A stretch of DNA of 64,000 nt from Rhizocola hellebori. Its GTDB lineage: Bacteria; Actinomycetota; Actinomycetes; Mycobacteriales; Micromonosporaceae. Numbering within the stretch: the first letter of the stretch is position 1; each line of letters starts with the position of its first letter. Below the pieces are notes generated by a model. It was not told the DNA's origin, did no database searches, and saw only the letters and a list, made by a program, of their open reading frames with translations. Where the stretch lies: the NCBI RefSeq assembly GCF_016862955.1, contig NZ_BONY01000019.1, positions 86,514 to 150,513 on the forward strand. The letters are read 5' to 3'. Below, piece after piece: positions 25,018 to 33,017 of this stretch. A program made the translations under genes and the position numbers.

Positions 25018-27936
25018 TTAGTGTTCGAAGGCCTGGAATTCGGCGATGCGCACGTTGAGCGCTTGCGGGCTCGTGGTGGCGCAGTCGGTGTTGGCGCGGG
25101 TGTCGTTGTCCTGCTCACCGGCGTAGCCAGGGCCGCCGGTGCACTGGTTGGTCAGCACTTCGAGGCGCAGATGCGTGGCCTTCGTCCGTGGAATATCGAA
25201 CGATTCGATGATTAGCTCCGGCGCCCTGGGGCGTGGGGCCACCGACGGGAACGCGTCGGGTTTGCTGGTGTAGACGGCGTGGAAGTCGGCCGGGTCGGCG
25301 CAGGTGACCGTGCCCTTGGCCTCACACGCCCACAACCGAAATTGGCGCAGGGCCGAGAAACGGCTCTGCGGGCCGCTGTCCGGGTCGGTGGTGATCTGCG
25401 GGCGCAGCATTGCGCTGACCTGGATGCGCCGCACGTGTTGGGCGGTGTCACCGGCGAGGTCGACGGTGATCTGCCTTCCGGCGACGGGGGCGCCCAGGGA
25501 GGCCCAGTTGGTGACCTCGTCGCCGTCGATGAGTTTGTCGAGGTTGATGCCGTCGCCGGTGGCGGTGGCGCCAGCGGCGGCGGAGGCGAAGTTGGCCCGC
25601 AGCTTGACCGGTAGGTCGCGCAGCTGGCCCGCCTTGACCTCGATCGGGCCGACCCGGGTGTGGCCGTAGCCGGGGGCGCGTACGACGAACTCGTAGACGC
25701 CGGGGACAAGGCTTACCGTGTCGGTGAGCGGGGTGGCCGCGTCGGTGTCGGCCACCGGGACGGCGCGGGCCTGGTACCGGCCGACAAACAGCTCGGCATT
25801 GGCGATCGGGCCTCCGTCACCGGCCGGCCGCAAGGTGATCGTGGCCTCGGTGGCGTGCGGTGACGTGAAGCCTGGCACAGGATTGGCGTCCCCGGCGCCG
25901 TTGCTGGAAGCGGTCTCGCCCAAGCCGCGCTTGGCGAAGGCGTTCCACAGCAGGTCCTGGTTCGCGCCCCCGAAGCGGATCATGTCGGCGGCGAGCAGGG
26001 CGTCGCGGGCGTCCACCTGGCTGTTCTGGCTGTTGGCCATGAGCAGGAAGGAGTCGAACACCAGCTGCACCCAGCGGCGGTTGCCCGGGCACGAAGTGAC
26101 CGGCGTTTCGCCTGCGGCACAGGACTTCTGCAGCCGCGGGTTGCCGTCGCCGTACCGCTTAATCATGGCTTGGCGGATGTCGAAGTTGGTCGCCGACCAC
26201 ACCTCGCCGGAGGAGTGGACCTGCAGCCCGACGAAGTCGTAGTCGACGCTGCTGTAGTTGAGGTCGCTGTCGCTCATGTTGTAGTTGCGGATCCCGGTGA
26301 CCTGATCGCCGGTGACGTAGGGGCCGATGGCGAAGGCCTGTTTGCCGCGCGGCGCATAGCCGTTCTCGTTGAGGTATTCCATCGCCAGCAGGTCCGACCA
26401 GCTTTCGCTCATGCCCTGGGGCGAGCTGAGGCCCGCGTTCGGTCCGGCGATCATCCGGTTGGTGATGGCATGGGTGTACTCGTGCGCGATCACGGTCATG
26501 TCGAAGTCGCCATCGACGCACGGGGCGTAGAAGGAGCCCGCGATCGGCTGCCACAGGTACATGTTGGAGATGCCCGGCAGGCCGTCCGGCGGGGTGAACT
26601 GATTGGCGTTGTCCCGGGCGGCGAAGGTGGGCGGGCCGCCGCTGACGCCTCCGGCCTGGGCGTTGCCCTGCTCGAAGTCGCCGCCGAGACCGCCGCGGCC
26701 GAAGTTGTCCTGCTGCATGTTGAAGGTCGCCTCGGTGAAACCGAGGTGGTAGGACCAGTCGTGCATGCGGTTGTGCATGGCGAAAAGGTTGGCGCGGGCG
26801 GCGTCGATGTCGGCCGCCTGCGGCGAGGTGAACGTCGCCGGGTCGCAGCGCTGGGTCTGCCACTGGTTGGTCCACGGGTAGCTGTAGTCGCGGTCCGGGC
26901 GAGCGGTGGCGGTCTCCGTGCCGACGGTGCCACCGTTGTTGCTGAACCAGTTGTGCACCGCGATGGCGTTGTTGCCCTTGGTGGTCTGGGTCGTCGTGCC
27001 GGTGGCCGGGTCAATATCCCAAGCGGAGCCGATCGTCTCGTCGCAGCCGCGGGCCCGGGTCAGGCACCAGCGATCGCGGGTGTCGCGGGAGGAGTAGTCC
27101 AGCTTCGGGGTGTTCGGGAAGACTTCCCACTCGGGGTTGTCGCTGTCGGAGTCGACCAGGTTCTCCCGCACCAGCACGGTGCCGTCGCGTGCGTCGACAT
27201 AGGTCGAGTAGGCGATGGGTTCCGCGCCGGTGAGGTCCGCGGCGAGCACCACCTCGTAGGCGGCGCGCGCGCCGCGGTCTGAGGTCGGGACGGCGACCAG
27301 CTTGGTGGAGGCGATCGTGGCGTCGGGCGCCTGCGCGTCGGTCTTGGCGAGGCGTTCGGCGTCGGCGGCGGTCAGCGTCGCCGGCTCGGGTGCTTTTCCG
27401 TCGGGGGCAAGCGATGAGGTGAGGTACCAGACGGAGCCGTCGCGGACGCCGATCGACATCATGCCGTCGACGGCGGCGGCCAGCTCGCCGAAACGCTGGC
27501 GCAGCAGGACGGCCGAGCCGAGCCCCATGGGCGCGACGGTCAGCACCTCCAGAGCGGCAGCCCCGCTTTCGGTCAGCCCAAGAACATCGCGGTTGGCGGC
27601 CACATAGGCCAGGGCGGCCTGAGCCGGATCGGCGGGCAGGCCGGTGGCCAGCGGTGCGCCGGTCGACGCCAGGACTGCCGGTGTGCCAAGCGCATTCCAG
27701 CGCACTCGGGCGCTGAGCTGGCCCGCGCGCTGGCGCTGGCTCGCCGAGGGCTCGATCTTGCTGGGACGGTTGTCTTTGATCTTTGTGGTGACGTGGTCCC
27801 CGGGTGCCGTATCGGTCTGGACCCGGACCCCAGCCTGTGGCGGCGCCGCCTGGCCTCCGGATCCGAAGGCGAGCACGACGATGCCGGCGACCAGGAATGC
27901 AGTTGTCCGCGTGAACGCACGGGGTGAGGTGCGCAC
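25018..27936 (-). CDS. Secreted M36 (fungalysin-type) metalloprotease
   Basis: A 972-residue secreted zinc protease. A signal peptide lies in the first ~35 residues after the GTG start at 27936, which has a well placed GGAGG site. The FTP/PepSY-like propeptide spans about 80-290. The catalytic motif HEYTH (His485, Glu486, His489) and downstream Glu511 in GMSESWSDL are the zinc ligands and base of family M36. A PA/Ig-like and discoidin-like C-terminal region follows (about 680-970), with paired cysteines near the end. Role: extracellular peptide and protein hydrolysis. It stands alone, 57 bases downstream of the acyltransferase fusion gene. Confidence 0.92.
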   Translation of the reverse strand: MRTSPRAFTRTTAFLVAGIVVLAFGSGGQAAPPQAGVRVQTDTAPGDHVTTKIKDNRPSKIEPSASQRQRAGQLSARVRWNALGTPAVLASTGAPLATGLPADPAQAALAYVAANRDVLGLTESGAAALEVLTVAPMGLGSAVLLRQRFGELAAAVDGMMSIGVRDGSVWYLTSSLAPDGKAPEPATLTAADAERLAKTDAQAPDATIASTKLVAVPTSDRGARAAYEVVLAADLTGAEPIAYSTYVDARDGTVLVRENLVDSDSDNPEWEVFPNTPKLDYSSRDTRDRWCLTRARGCDETIGSAWDIDPATGTTTQTTKGNNAIAVHNWFSNNGGTVGTETATARPDRDYSYPWTNQWQTQRCDPATFTSPQAADIDAARANLFAMHNRMHDWSYHLGFTEATFNMQQDNFGRGGLGGDFEQGNAQAGGVSGGPPTFAARDNANQFTPPDGLPGISNMYLWQPIAGSFYAPCVDGDFDMTVIAHEYTHAITNRMIAGPNAGLSSPQGMSESWSDLLAMEYLNENGYAPRGKQAFAIGPYVTGDQVTGIRNYNMSDSDLNYSSVDYDFVGLQVHSSGEVWSATNFDIRQAMIKRYGDGNPRLQKSCAAGETPVTSCPGNRRWVQLVFDSFLLMANSQNSQVDARDALLAADMIRFGGANQDLLWNAFAKRGLGETASSNGAGDANPVPGFTSPHATEATITLRPAGDGGPIANAELFVGRYQARAVPVADTDAATPLTDTVSLVPGVYEFVVRAPGYGHTRVGPIEVKAGQLRDLPVKLRANFASAAAGATATGDGINLDKLIDGDEVTNWASLGAPVAGRQITVDLAGDTAQHVRRIQVSAMLRPQITTDPDSGPQSRFSALRQFRLWACEAKGTVTCADPADFHAVYTSKPDAFPSVAPRPRAPELIIESFDIPRTKATHLRLEVLTNQCTGGPGYAGEQDNDTRANTDCATTSPQALNVRIAEFQAFEH

Positions 27937-27993
27937 GGGTGCCTCCTTGGTGTGGAATGGCGAGTGTGGTCGTAGGCCATTCAACCGAAGGAT

Positions 27994-29748
27994 TCAAATA
28001 TTTGCCAGTGACGTTGGATCGAGGGCGGGTTCGGGGCGGTGCACGCCGCGCGGGCGGTAACCCAGCGCCCCGCTTTCGCCGAGCACGTCGGCCAGCAGCC
28101 AGATGATCGCCAGCCACATCTCTGTGCCCATCAGGCTGGGCTCGTGCTCGCGGCCGGTGGTGGGCATCGGGCTGAAGGCGAAGCCAGCCTCGGTGTGCCA
28201 TCTGGTCAGCGCGTCGGCAAGCCTTTCCCGCGCCCACGATTGCACCTCGCCGCGGCGGTAGCCGGTCTGCTTTCCGCACAACCACAACGGGTGGATCACG
28301 TCAAGAACGTCGCACGCGGTGCCCCGGCCGTCGGCGAACCAGCGGGGGTCGCGGGTGTGCGCCAGGACGCTGTCGATGACCGCCTCCGGCCGCGGAACCG
28401 GAACTCCGAATTGGGCGAAAGTGCCACGGGTCAGCCGGTAGTAGCCGTTGACCGGCTGCCGGCGGCCCTCCTGCGGGGTGGGGCCGCCCCACAGGCCCGA
28501 CCATTTGTCCTGCCTTGTCAACAGCCAGCCCAGCAGTGTTTCCAGCGGGCCGTCCACGGCGAACAGGCGGCGGTTCCAGTACAGGCCGGTGGCGTACATG
28601 TCCACCCAGGCCCCGGCGCTCCACGCGTGGCTGTGCCACGGGAGATCGCCGAGGATTTTCTGCAGCTGACCGGCGTCGATCTGCTGGATCGCGGCGATCG
28701 GATGGGGCAGGGCCGCGCCGAGCACATCGAGCGCGTAGCCGACGGCCAGGAGATGGTAGGCCGATCCACTGTGGACAGTGGCGCCGGTTTCGCCAAGCTC
28801 GGGACTGAGCCCGGTGGTGCGATCCTGCAGACCGGCGAGCCGCTCGATCAGCTCGTGCGCCGGGATCTGTGGCGGTGCCGTGCCCAGCAACAGGTCGGCC
28901 ACCTCCACCGCGTCGCAGGTGGGCCTGACCGTCGCCGCCAGGCCGGGCAGGTTGCGGAACCAGCCGTCACCGCTCCAATAGCGCTGCAACAGAGATGGCG
29001 CCTGATCGCGAGCCTGCCGCGCAAAGCCTTCCAGCCGCCCGTCCAGGTCGCCGCCGGACGCGCCACCGGTCAAGCCGCCGGAGACGCTGCCCCCCAAGCC
29101 GCTGGGCGCGCTGCCGCCCAAGCCGCTGGGCGCGCTGCCACCCAAGCCGCTGGGCGCGCCGCCGCCCAAGCCGTCGGTCGAGCCGCTGGACGGGCGGGGC
29201 TTTCGGCGGTCGCGTAGGAGGCGGGCTGGGTTGCCGCCCATTACCGACCACGGCTGCACATCCTTGGTCACCACCGCGCCCGCGCCGATGATGCTATGCG
29301 CGCCGACGGTGACGCCGTCGAGGATTATCGCGTTCGAGCCGATCCACACGTCGTCGCCGACGACAATGCCTTTGCTGACAACGGGTTGGCGGTGGATCGG
29401 CAGCGCCGGGTCGGCTGAGTGGTTGAAGCCCAGCAGCGACGCGTGCGCGCCGATGCGGACCCCGTCGCCGATCGTGACATTTCCCCGCACCACTGTGTAC
29501 GGATTCAGCGTGGTGTGATCGCCGAGCCGCACCTGTCCGGTGACATACGCGTGCCCGGCGATGTAGGAATCACTGCCGATGCTCAGGTGGAAGTCGAAGA
29601 TGGCGGCCAGCGGGGAGAGGAAGGTGCGCTCGCCCGCTTCGCGCAACCCGTGGCCGCGCAACTTTTCCTGCCAAGCGGCCTGCTGCGCGCGGTCGTCGTC
29701 GGTGGCCCTTTCCCAATAGAGCCAAGGACAGTAGTCGAACTCGGACAC
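27994..29748 (-). CDS. Hexapeptide acyltransferase fused to a helical toroid-like domain
   Basis: A 584-residue two-domain protein. Residues about 50-180 form a left-handed beta-helix acetyltransferase (repeats such as VRLGDHTTLNPYTVVRG, VTIGDGVRIGAH, then VVGDDVWIGSNAIILDGVTV) ending MGGNPARLLRDR. A Gly/Ser/Pro linker of GGSAPSGL repeats (about 195-220) leads to a ~340-residue helical domain rich in Trp and His (LPWHSHAWSAGAWVDMYATG) with an alpha/alpha-toroid look, similar to glycan-active barrels. GTG start, two bases after the regulator stop. Third gene of the heparinase-regulator operon; perhaps it adds or senses acetyl groups on the imported glycan. Substrate unknown. Confidence 0.8.
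   Translation of the reverse strand: MSEFDYCPWLYWERATDDDRAQQAAWQEKLRGHGLREAGERTFLSPLAAIFDFHLSIGSDSYIAGHAYVTGQVRLGDHTTLNPYTVVRGNVTIGDGVRIGAHASLLGFNHSADPALPIHRQPVVSKGIVVGDDVWIGSNAIILDGVTVGAHSIIGAGAVVTKDVQPWSVMGGNPARLLRDRRKPRPSSGSTDGLGGGAPSGLGGSAPSGLGGSAPSGLGGSVSGGLTGGASGGDLDGRLEGFARQARDQAPSLLQRYWSGDGWFRNLPGLAATVRPTCDAVEVADLLLGTAPPQIPAHELIERLAGLQDRTTGLSPELGETGATVHSGSAYHLLAVGYALDVLGAALPHPIAAIQQIDAGQLQKILGDLPWHSHAWSAGAWVDMYATGLYWNRRLFAVDGPLETLLGWLLTRQDKWSGLWGGPTPQEGRRQPVNGYYRLTRGTFAQFGVPVPRPEAVIDSVLAHTRDPRWFADGRGTACDVLDVIHPLWLCGKQTGYRRGEVQSWARERLADALTRWHTEAGFAFSPMPTTGREHEPSLMGTEMWLAIIWLLADVLGESGALGYRPRGVHRPEPALDPTSLANI
29093..29164. repeat. 24-base tandem repeat in the linker of the acyltransferase fusion
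   Basis: Three 24-base units starting CCCAAGCCGCTGGGCGCG begin at 29093, 29117 and 29141, with a partial fourth at 29165. On the minus strand each encodes the eight-residue unit GGSAPSGL. Copy number is likely variable between strains. Confidence 0.9.
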
Positions 29749-29750
29749 CG

Positions 29751-30911
29751 CTATCGACGCCGGTCGTCGCTTTGGCGGGGGAGGGTGGCCAGCCTCGGCG
29801 GTGCGGTCGACTCGCGTACCCGCAACGACGGGCTGATGACCACGCGATGGGCGGGCCGGTTCGGCTCGAGCAGGCGGTCGGCGAGCATCCGCACGGCGGC
29901 CCGCCCGATCGAGCGCCGCGGTGGCCGCACCGCCGTCAGCGGCGGGCTGAACAGGCCGGCGATCTCGTCGTCATAGGCCACAATGGACAGATCACCCGGT
30001 ACCGAGAGATGGCGTTCTTCACAATGTTGCACCAGGGCGACCGCTTCGGCGTCGGCGTGCACCAGCAAAGCCGTGGTGCCGGTGGCTAGGCATCGGTCGA
30101 GCACCTCGTCTAGAGCCTTGTCCCGCAACGGGGAACGGGCACCCGGGATGACGACATCCACCGTGTCTGAGCCGTCGATACCGTGATCGGTCACCGCCTC
30201 GAGCCACCCCCGGCGCACGTGCGGCCGGGTCGGGCTGTGCTCGTCGAGCACCAGGCCCACCTTGCGGTGCCCCAACGAGAGCAGGTGCCGCACGGCCATC
30301 TCCGCGCCCAGTGCGTGATCGGTCACCACCGACTCGACGACGGCGTGGTGCGGCCCGGCCGTCGCGGTGCGTTCGAGCAACACCACCGGAATCCCGGTGG
30401 AAGCCAGCCATTCCAGGGTGCGCCGGGCGGTAGGGGCGTCCATTCGCGGCGCGATGGCCAGACCGTCGACGCCCATCTGCTCGACCAGGCGGGTCAGCTG
30501 CGGCCGGTCGTCCTCGGTCTCGTAGGAGGAGCCGCGCAGCACGACCCGCATCTCCAGCTCGCGGGCCAGCTCCTCGGCGCCGCGCGCCACGTCGGGCCAG
30601 TAGTAGTCCAGCGAGGGCACCAGCATGCCGATGGTGCAGCCGCGCAACGTTTCCAGCGGGCTGGGCGCAATGTCGTCAGCGGCCGCGGCATCTGCGGTCT
30701 CGCCGGGCCCGATCAGCGCCACTCCACCGTGGACCCGGCGCACCAGCCCTTCCGCGGCAAGCTGGGCGATGTCGCGGCGGATGGTCACCGCGGCCGCGCC
30801 CAGGGCTTCGGTCAGATCCGAGACCCGAAGCGAGCCATCGCGCTGGAGCGCTTCCAGGAGCTGTTGCTGGCGGGCGACCTGAAGCGGCCCGCGCGCGTTC
30901 GGCGTGGTCAT
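29751..30911 (-). CDS. DeoR-HTH/LacI-sensor hybrid transcriptional regulator
   Basis: A 386-residue regulator. The N-terminal 60 residues are a DeoR-type helix-turn-helix (RQQQLLEALQRDGSLRVSDL then LGAAAVTIRRDIAQLAAEGLV). The remainder (about 90-370) is a LacI/periplasmic-binding-type sensor (GCTIGMLVPSLDYYWPDVARG; SLGHRKVGLVLDE; DLSIVAYDDEIAGLFSPPLT). The combination binds DNA through DeoR-like contacts and senses a sugar ligand. It overlaps the heparinase-like gene by four bases and is the obvious local regulator of both divergent operons, probably through the decamer repeats near 32841. Confidence 0.9.
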   Translation of the reverse strand: MTTPNARGPLQVARQQQLLEALQRDGSLRVSDLTEALGAAAVTIRRDIAQLAAEGLVRRVHGGVALIGPGETADAAAADDIAPSPLETLRGCTIGMLVPSLDYYWPDVARGAEELARELEMRVVLRGSSYETEDDRPQLTRLVEQMGVDGLAIAPRMDAPTARRTLEWLASTGIPVVLLERTATAGPHHAVVESVVTDHALGAEMAVRHLLSLGHRKVGLVLDEHSPTRPHVRRGWLEAVTDHGIDGSDTVDVVIPGARSPLRDKALDEVLDRCLATGTTALLVHADAEAVALVQHCEERHLSVPGDLSIVAYDDEIAGLFSPPLTAVRPPRRSIGRAAVRMLADRLLEPNRPAHRVVISPSLRVRESTAPPRLATLPRQSDDRRR

Positions 30912-32818
30912 CGCCCCTCCCGAACCGTCAGGACGAACGTGCCGGCCGGGCCCAGCGCGGTCACGTCAAACTCAAGGCGTGTCAATCGGTTGCCCCACAC
31001 ATTGCTGAGCATAGGGTCATCCAGCTCGCGCACGGTTGCCGCACACGGCACGTGCGCGGGTTCCCAGGTCAAGGCGATGTCTCCGGCGTCGTCGAGGGCG
31101 GAGATCACGACCCGGCCGGAGTCGATGCTCACCTGCCCGGCCGCCACGAACTGCACCCGGGTCGGCCCATCGGCCGCCGCCAGCTGCCAGGAGTCGGTGA
31201 CGACGATCCGTTCGGCTTCGCGGTCAAGACAGGCGACGCGCTTCCAGCCGTGAATGTCCTTACGTGGATACGCTTGCGCTATATCGAGGGTGATTGTCGT
31301 CTGTGTACCGATGACCGCCGCCACGCCCCGCGCCGCGTAACCCGGGCCCGGCTCCTGGGCGCTGCCAAGGATCTGCGGCACGTTGTGCCAGGCGCTCTGC
31401 ATGGTCCAGATGTCATACCGGTCCGGCCCGAAGGTCTGCGCGGTATAGGTGGGGCGTCCGGCGTCGACGAGCACCGGCACCCCGCCCAGGGCCACGACGA
31501 CGCTGCCCACATCGTTGTGGTTGTGGTGTTCGCCGTTGTGTCCGCCCTTGGCGGCCAGGGTCAGCCCGGCGGCGCTGCCCTCGTGTGACCGGGCGAGCAG
31601 GACCTGGGTCGATTCGAACCAGACGTCGCGTGGCAGCGGTGGCGGGCAAGAGGCGGCCGCGGCCCAGTCTGGATCGGTCAGCGCGCGCAGCAGCCGGCCC
31701 AGACCAAGGTCCGGGTAGGACAGCGGCTCGCCCGGCAACCGGTGCATGGCGGCGTGCGCCCGCGCCGCCGGGTCACCCACCTGTCCCGCCGCCCGGTAGA
31801 GCGCGTCCCATGGCTGGCGCTCGGAGGGCCGCGCCGGGCCGTCGGCGTGGTTGAGATACCACGGCCCGCCCAGATAGGTCCGGTGTGGAAAGGCAACTGT
31901 TTCCCGTAGCGCCACCACATGCGCGGCGGTCAGCGCGCCCCCGGTCGCGTGGGCAAGCACGTCAAGGGCTTCCAGGGCGCGGCAAGCCCCGTTCCACCAA
32001 TAGGAGTAGCCCTCGTCGATGGCGCCGTCGGCCGGCAGCGACGCCACGTAGCGATCGAGTCCCTCGATGACCAGATCCACCAGCTCCGCCCGGCGGCTCA
32101 GGTCGTCCTCCAGGCGCAGCGCCGCGACGAGAACGTTGCCGTGGATCCATGGGTTCCAGTTGTGCACATCGCCGTCAAGGCCGAGCCAATGCCAGTCCCG
32201 GCGGGCTGTGAACGGGGCGAGCACGCGCCGCCGCACCTCGTGGCGGATGCGGGCGCGCAACCCTGGCACCTGCTCGTCGAGCTGCTCGGCGAGCAGGTAG
32301 TCGAGCCAGGCCAGCTGCGAGGCCACCTCGCCCGCGCCGAGGTCGAGATAGGGGTCGGTGACGGTGGGGACCACCGCGCCGTGAACCCGTTTGGTGTCGT
32401 CGTGGGCGGGCCAGCACCAGCTGCTCTGCTCGCACAGCAAGGTGACGCCGTCGGTCACCTCGTCTATCCACATTGGATCCAAGGTGACCGCGGCGAGAAC
32501 GGTGGCGCGGCTGAGCCGTTGCTGGCGGGCGAAAACGGCTTGCTCGTAGGTATTGCGGTCGCCGTCGCGGAAGTAGCGGGCGTAGTCGTGTGCCAGCGGC
32601 TGCGGCCAGGGCGAGGCGAGGTCGGCTTCGGCTCGCTCACGCAAAGCTTGCAGCGTCTCGGCGTGCACGTGCTGGGCCGCCCACACCTGGCGCTGCGAAG
32701 CGGGGGAGACCGGCAACGCCTGCGCGGGGGCGAGGAGCAACTCCTGCAGGGTGCTCACGCCGATCGCCGGCCAGGCGGCGGCCAGCGGGCCGGCGAAGCG
32801 CTGCTCTTGGGTACCCAT
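30908..32818 (-). CDS. Heparinase II/III family polysaccharide lyase
   Basis: A 636-residue protein with no signal peptide, so probably cytosolic. The N-terminal ~400 residues form an alpha/alpha-toroid (HNWNPWIHGNVLVAA; IDEGYSYWWNGACRA). A beta-sandwich follows, with the family motif GGHNGEHHNHNDVGSVVV (about 423-440) holding the catalytic/metal histidines of heparinase II/III-type lyases. It cleaves uronate-containing glycans by beta-elimination to give an unsaturated uronate end, the substrate of the GH88 enzyme at 38840. First gene of the minus-strand operon; the ATG at 32818 has a GAGGGAG site. The exact polysaccharide specificity is unknown. Confidence 0.88.
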   Translation of the reverse strand: MGTQEQRFAGPLAAAWPAIGVSTLQELLLAPAQALPVSPASQRQVWAAQHVHAETLQALRERAEADLASPWPQPLAHDYARYFRDGDRNTYEQAVFARQQRLSRATVLAAVTLDPMWIDEVTDGVTLLCEQSSWCWPAHDDTKRVHGAVVPTVTDPYLDLGAGEVASQLAWLDYLLAEQLDEQVPGLRARIRHEVRRRVLAPFTARRDWHWLGLDGDVHNWNPWIHGNVLVAALRLEDDLSRRAELVDLVIEGLDRYVASLPADGAIDEGYSYWWNGACRALEALDVLAHATGGALTAAHVVALRETVAFPHRTYLGGPWYLNHADGPARPSERQPWDALYRAAGQVGDPAARAHAAMHRLPGEPLSYPDLGLGRLLRALTDPDWAAAASCPPPLPRDVWFESTQVLLARSHEGSAAGLTLAAKGGHNGEHHNHNDVGSVVVALGGVPVLVDAGRPTYTAQTFGPDRYDIWTMQSAWHNVPQILGSAQEPGPGYAARGVAAVIGTQTTITLDIAQAYPRKDIHGWKRVACLDREAERIVVTDSWQLAAADGPTRVQFVAAGQVSIDSGRVVISALDDAGDIALTWEPAHVPCAATVRELDDPMLSNVWGNRLTRLEFDVTALGPAGTFVLTVREGR

Positions 32819-32840
32819 GACTCCCTCGCGGTATTCGATC

Positions 32841-32870
32841 GTGAACGTTTGTGAACGTATCAGATCGTTT
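32841..32870. promoter_or_regulatory. Three tandem decamer operators
   Basis: Three consecutive ten-base direct repeats, GTGAACGTTT, GTGAACGTAT and CAGATCGTTT, lie 22 bases upstream of the heparinase-like start. Further copies occur at 32926-32935 (GTGATCGTAT) and 32966-32975 (TTGATCGTTT). Tandem direct repeats are typical of DeoR-family operators, and the only regulator in the locus is the DeoR hybrid. Confidence 0.55.
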
Positions 32871-32950
32871 AGAGTCCGAATAGTCCCAGCAGTGGGTTGT
32901 TTCGAGCGCGCGTCAGGATCGGATGTGATCGTATCGGTTTCGCAACAGTC

Positions 32951-32980
32951 TTGACATGAGCGCTTTTGATCGTTTTAACT
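32951..32980 (+). promoter_or_regulatory. Probable promoter of the glycan-import operon
   Basis: A perfect -35 TTGACA (32951-32956) is followed after 18 bases by TTAACT (32975-32980) as -10. The spacer and -10 overlap the decamer TTGATCGTTT, so the regulator would block this promoter. The start codon at 33018 is 38 bases downstream. Confidence 0.5.
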
Positions 32981-33017
32981 TTCGGGACCACCCCACCCCG
33001 GATGAAGAAGGCCCCTC

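Noticed and set aside
29093..29164. Tandem repeat considered as a CRISPR or regulatory array
   Set aside because: The units are contiguous, in frame with the acyltransferase gene and encode a Gly/Ser/Pro linker.
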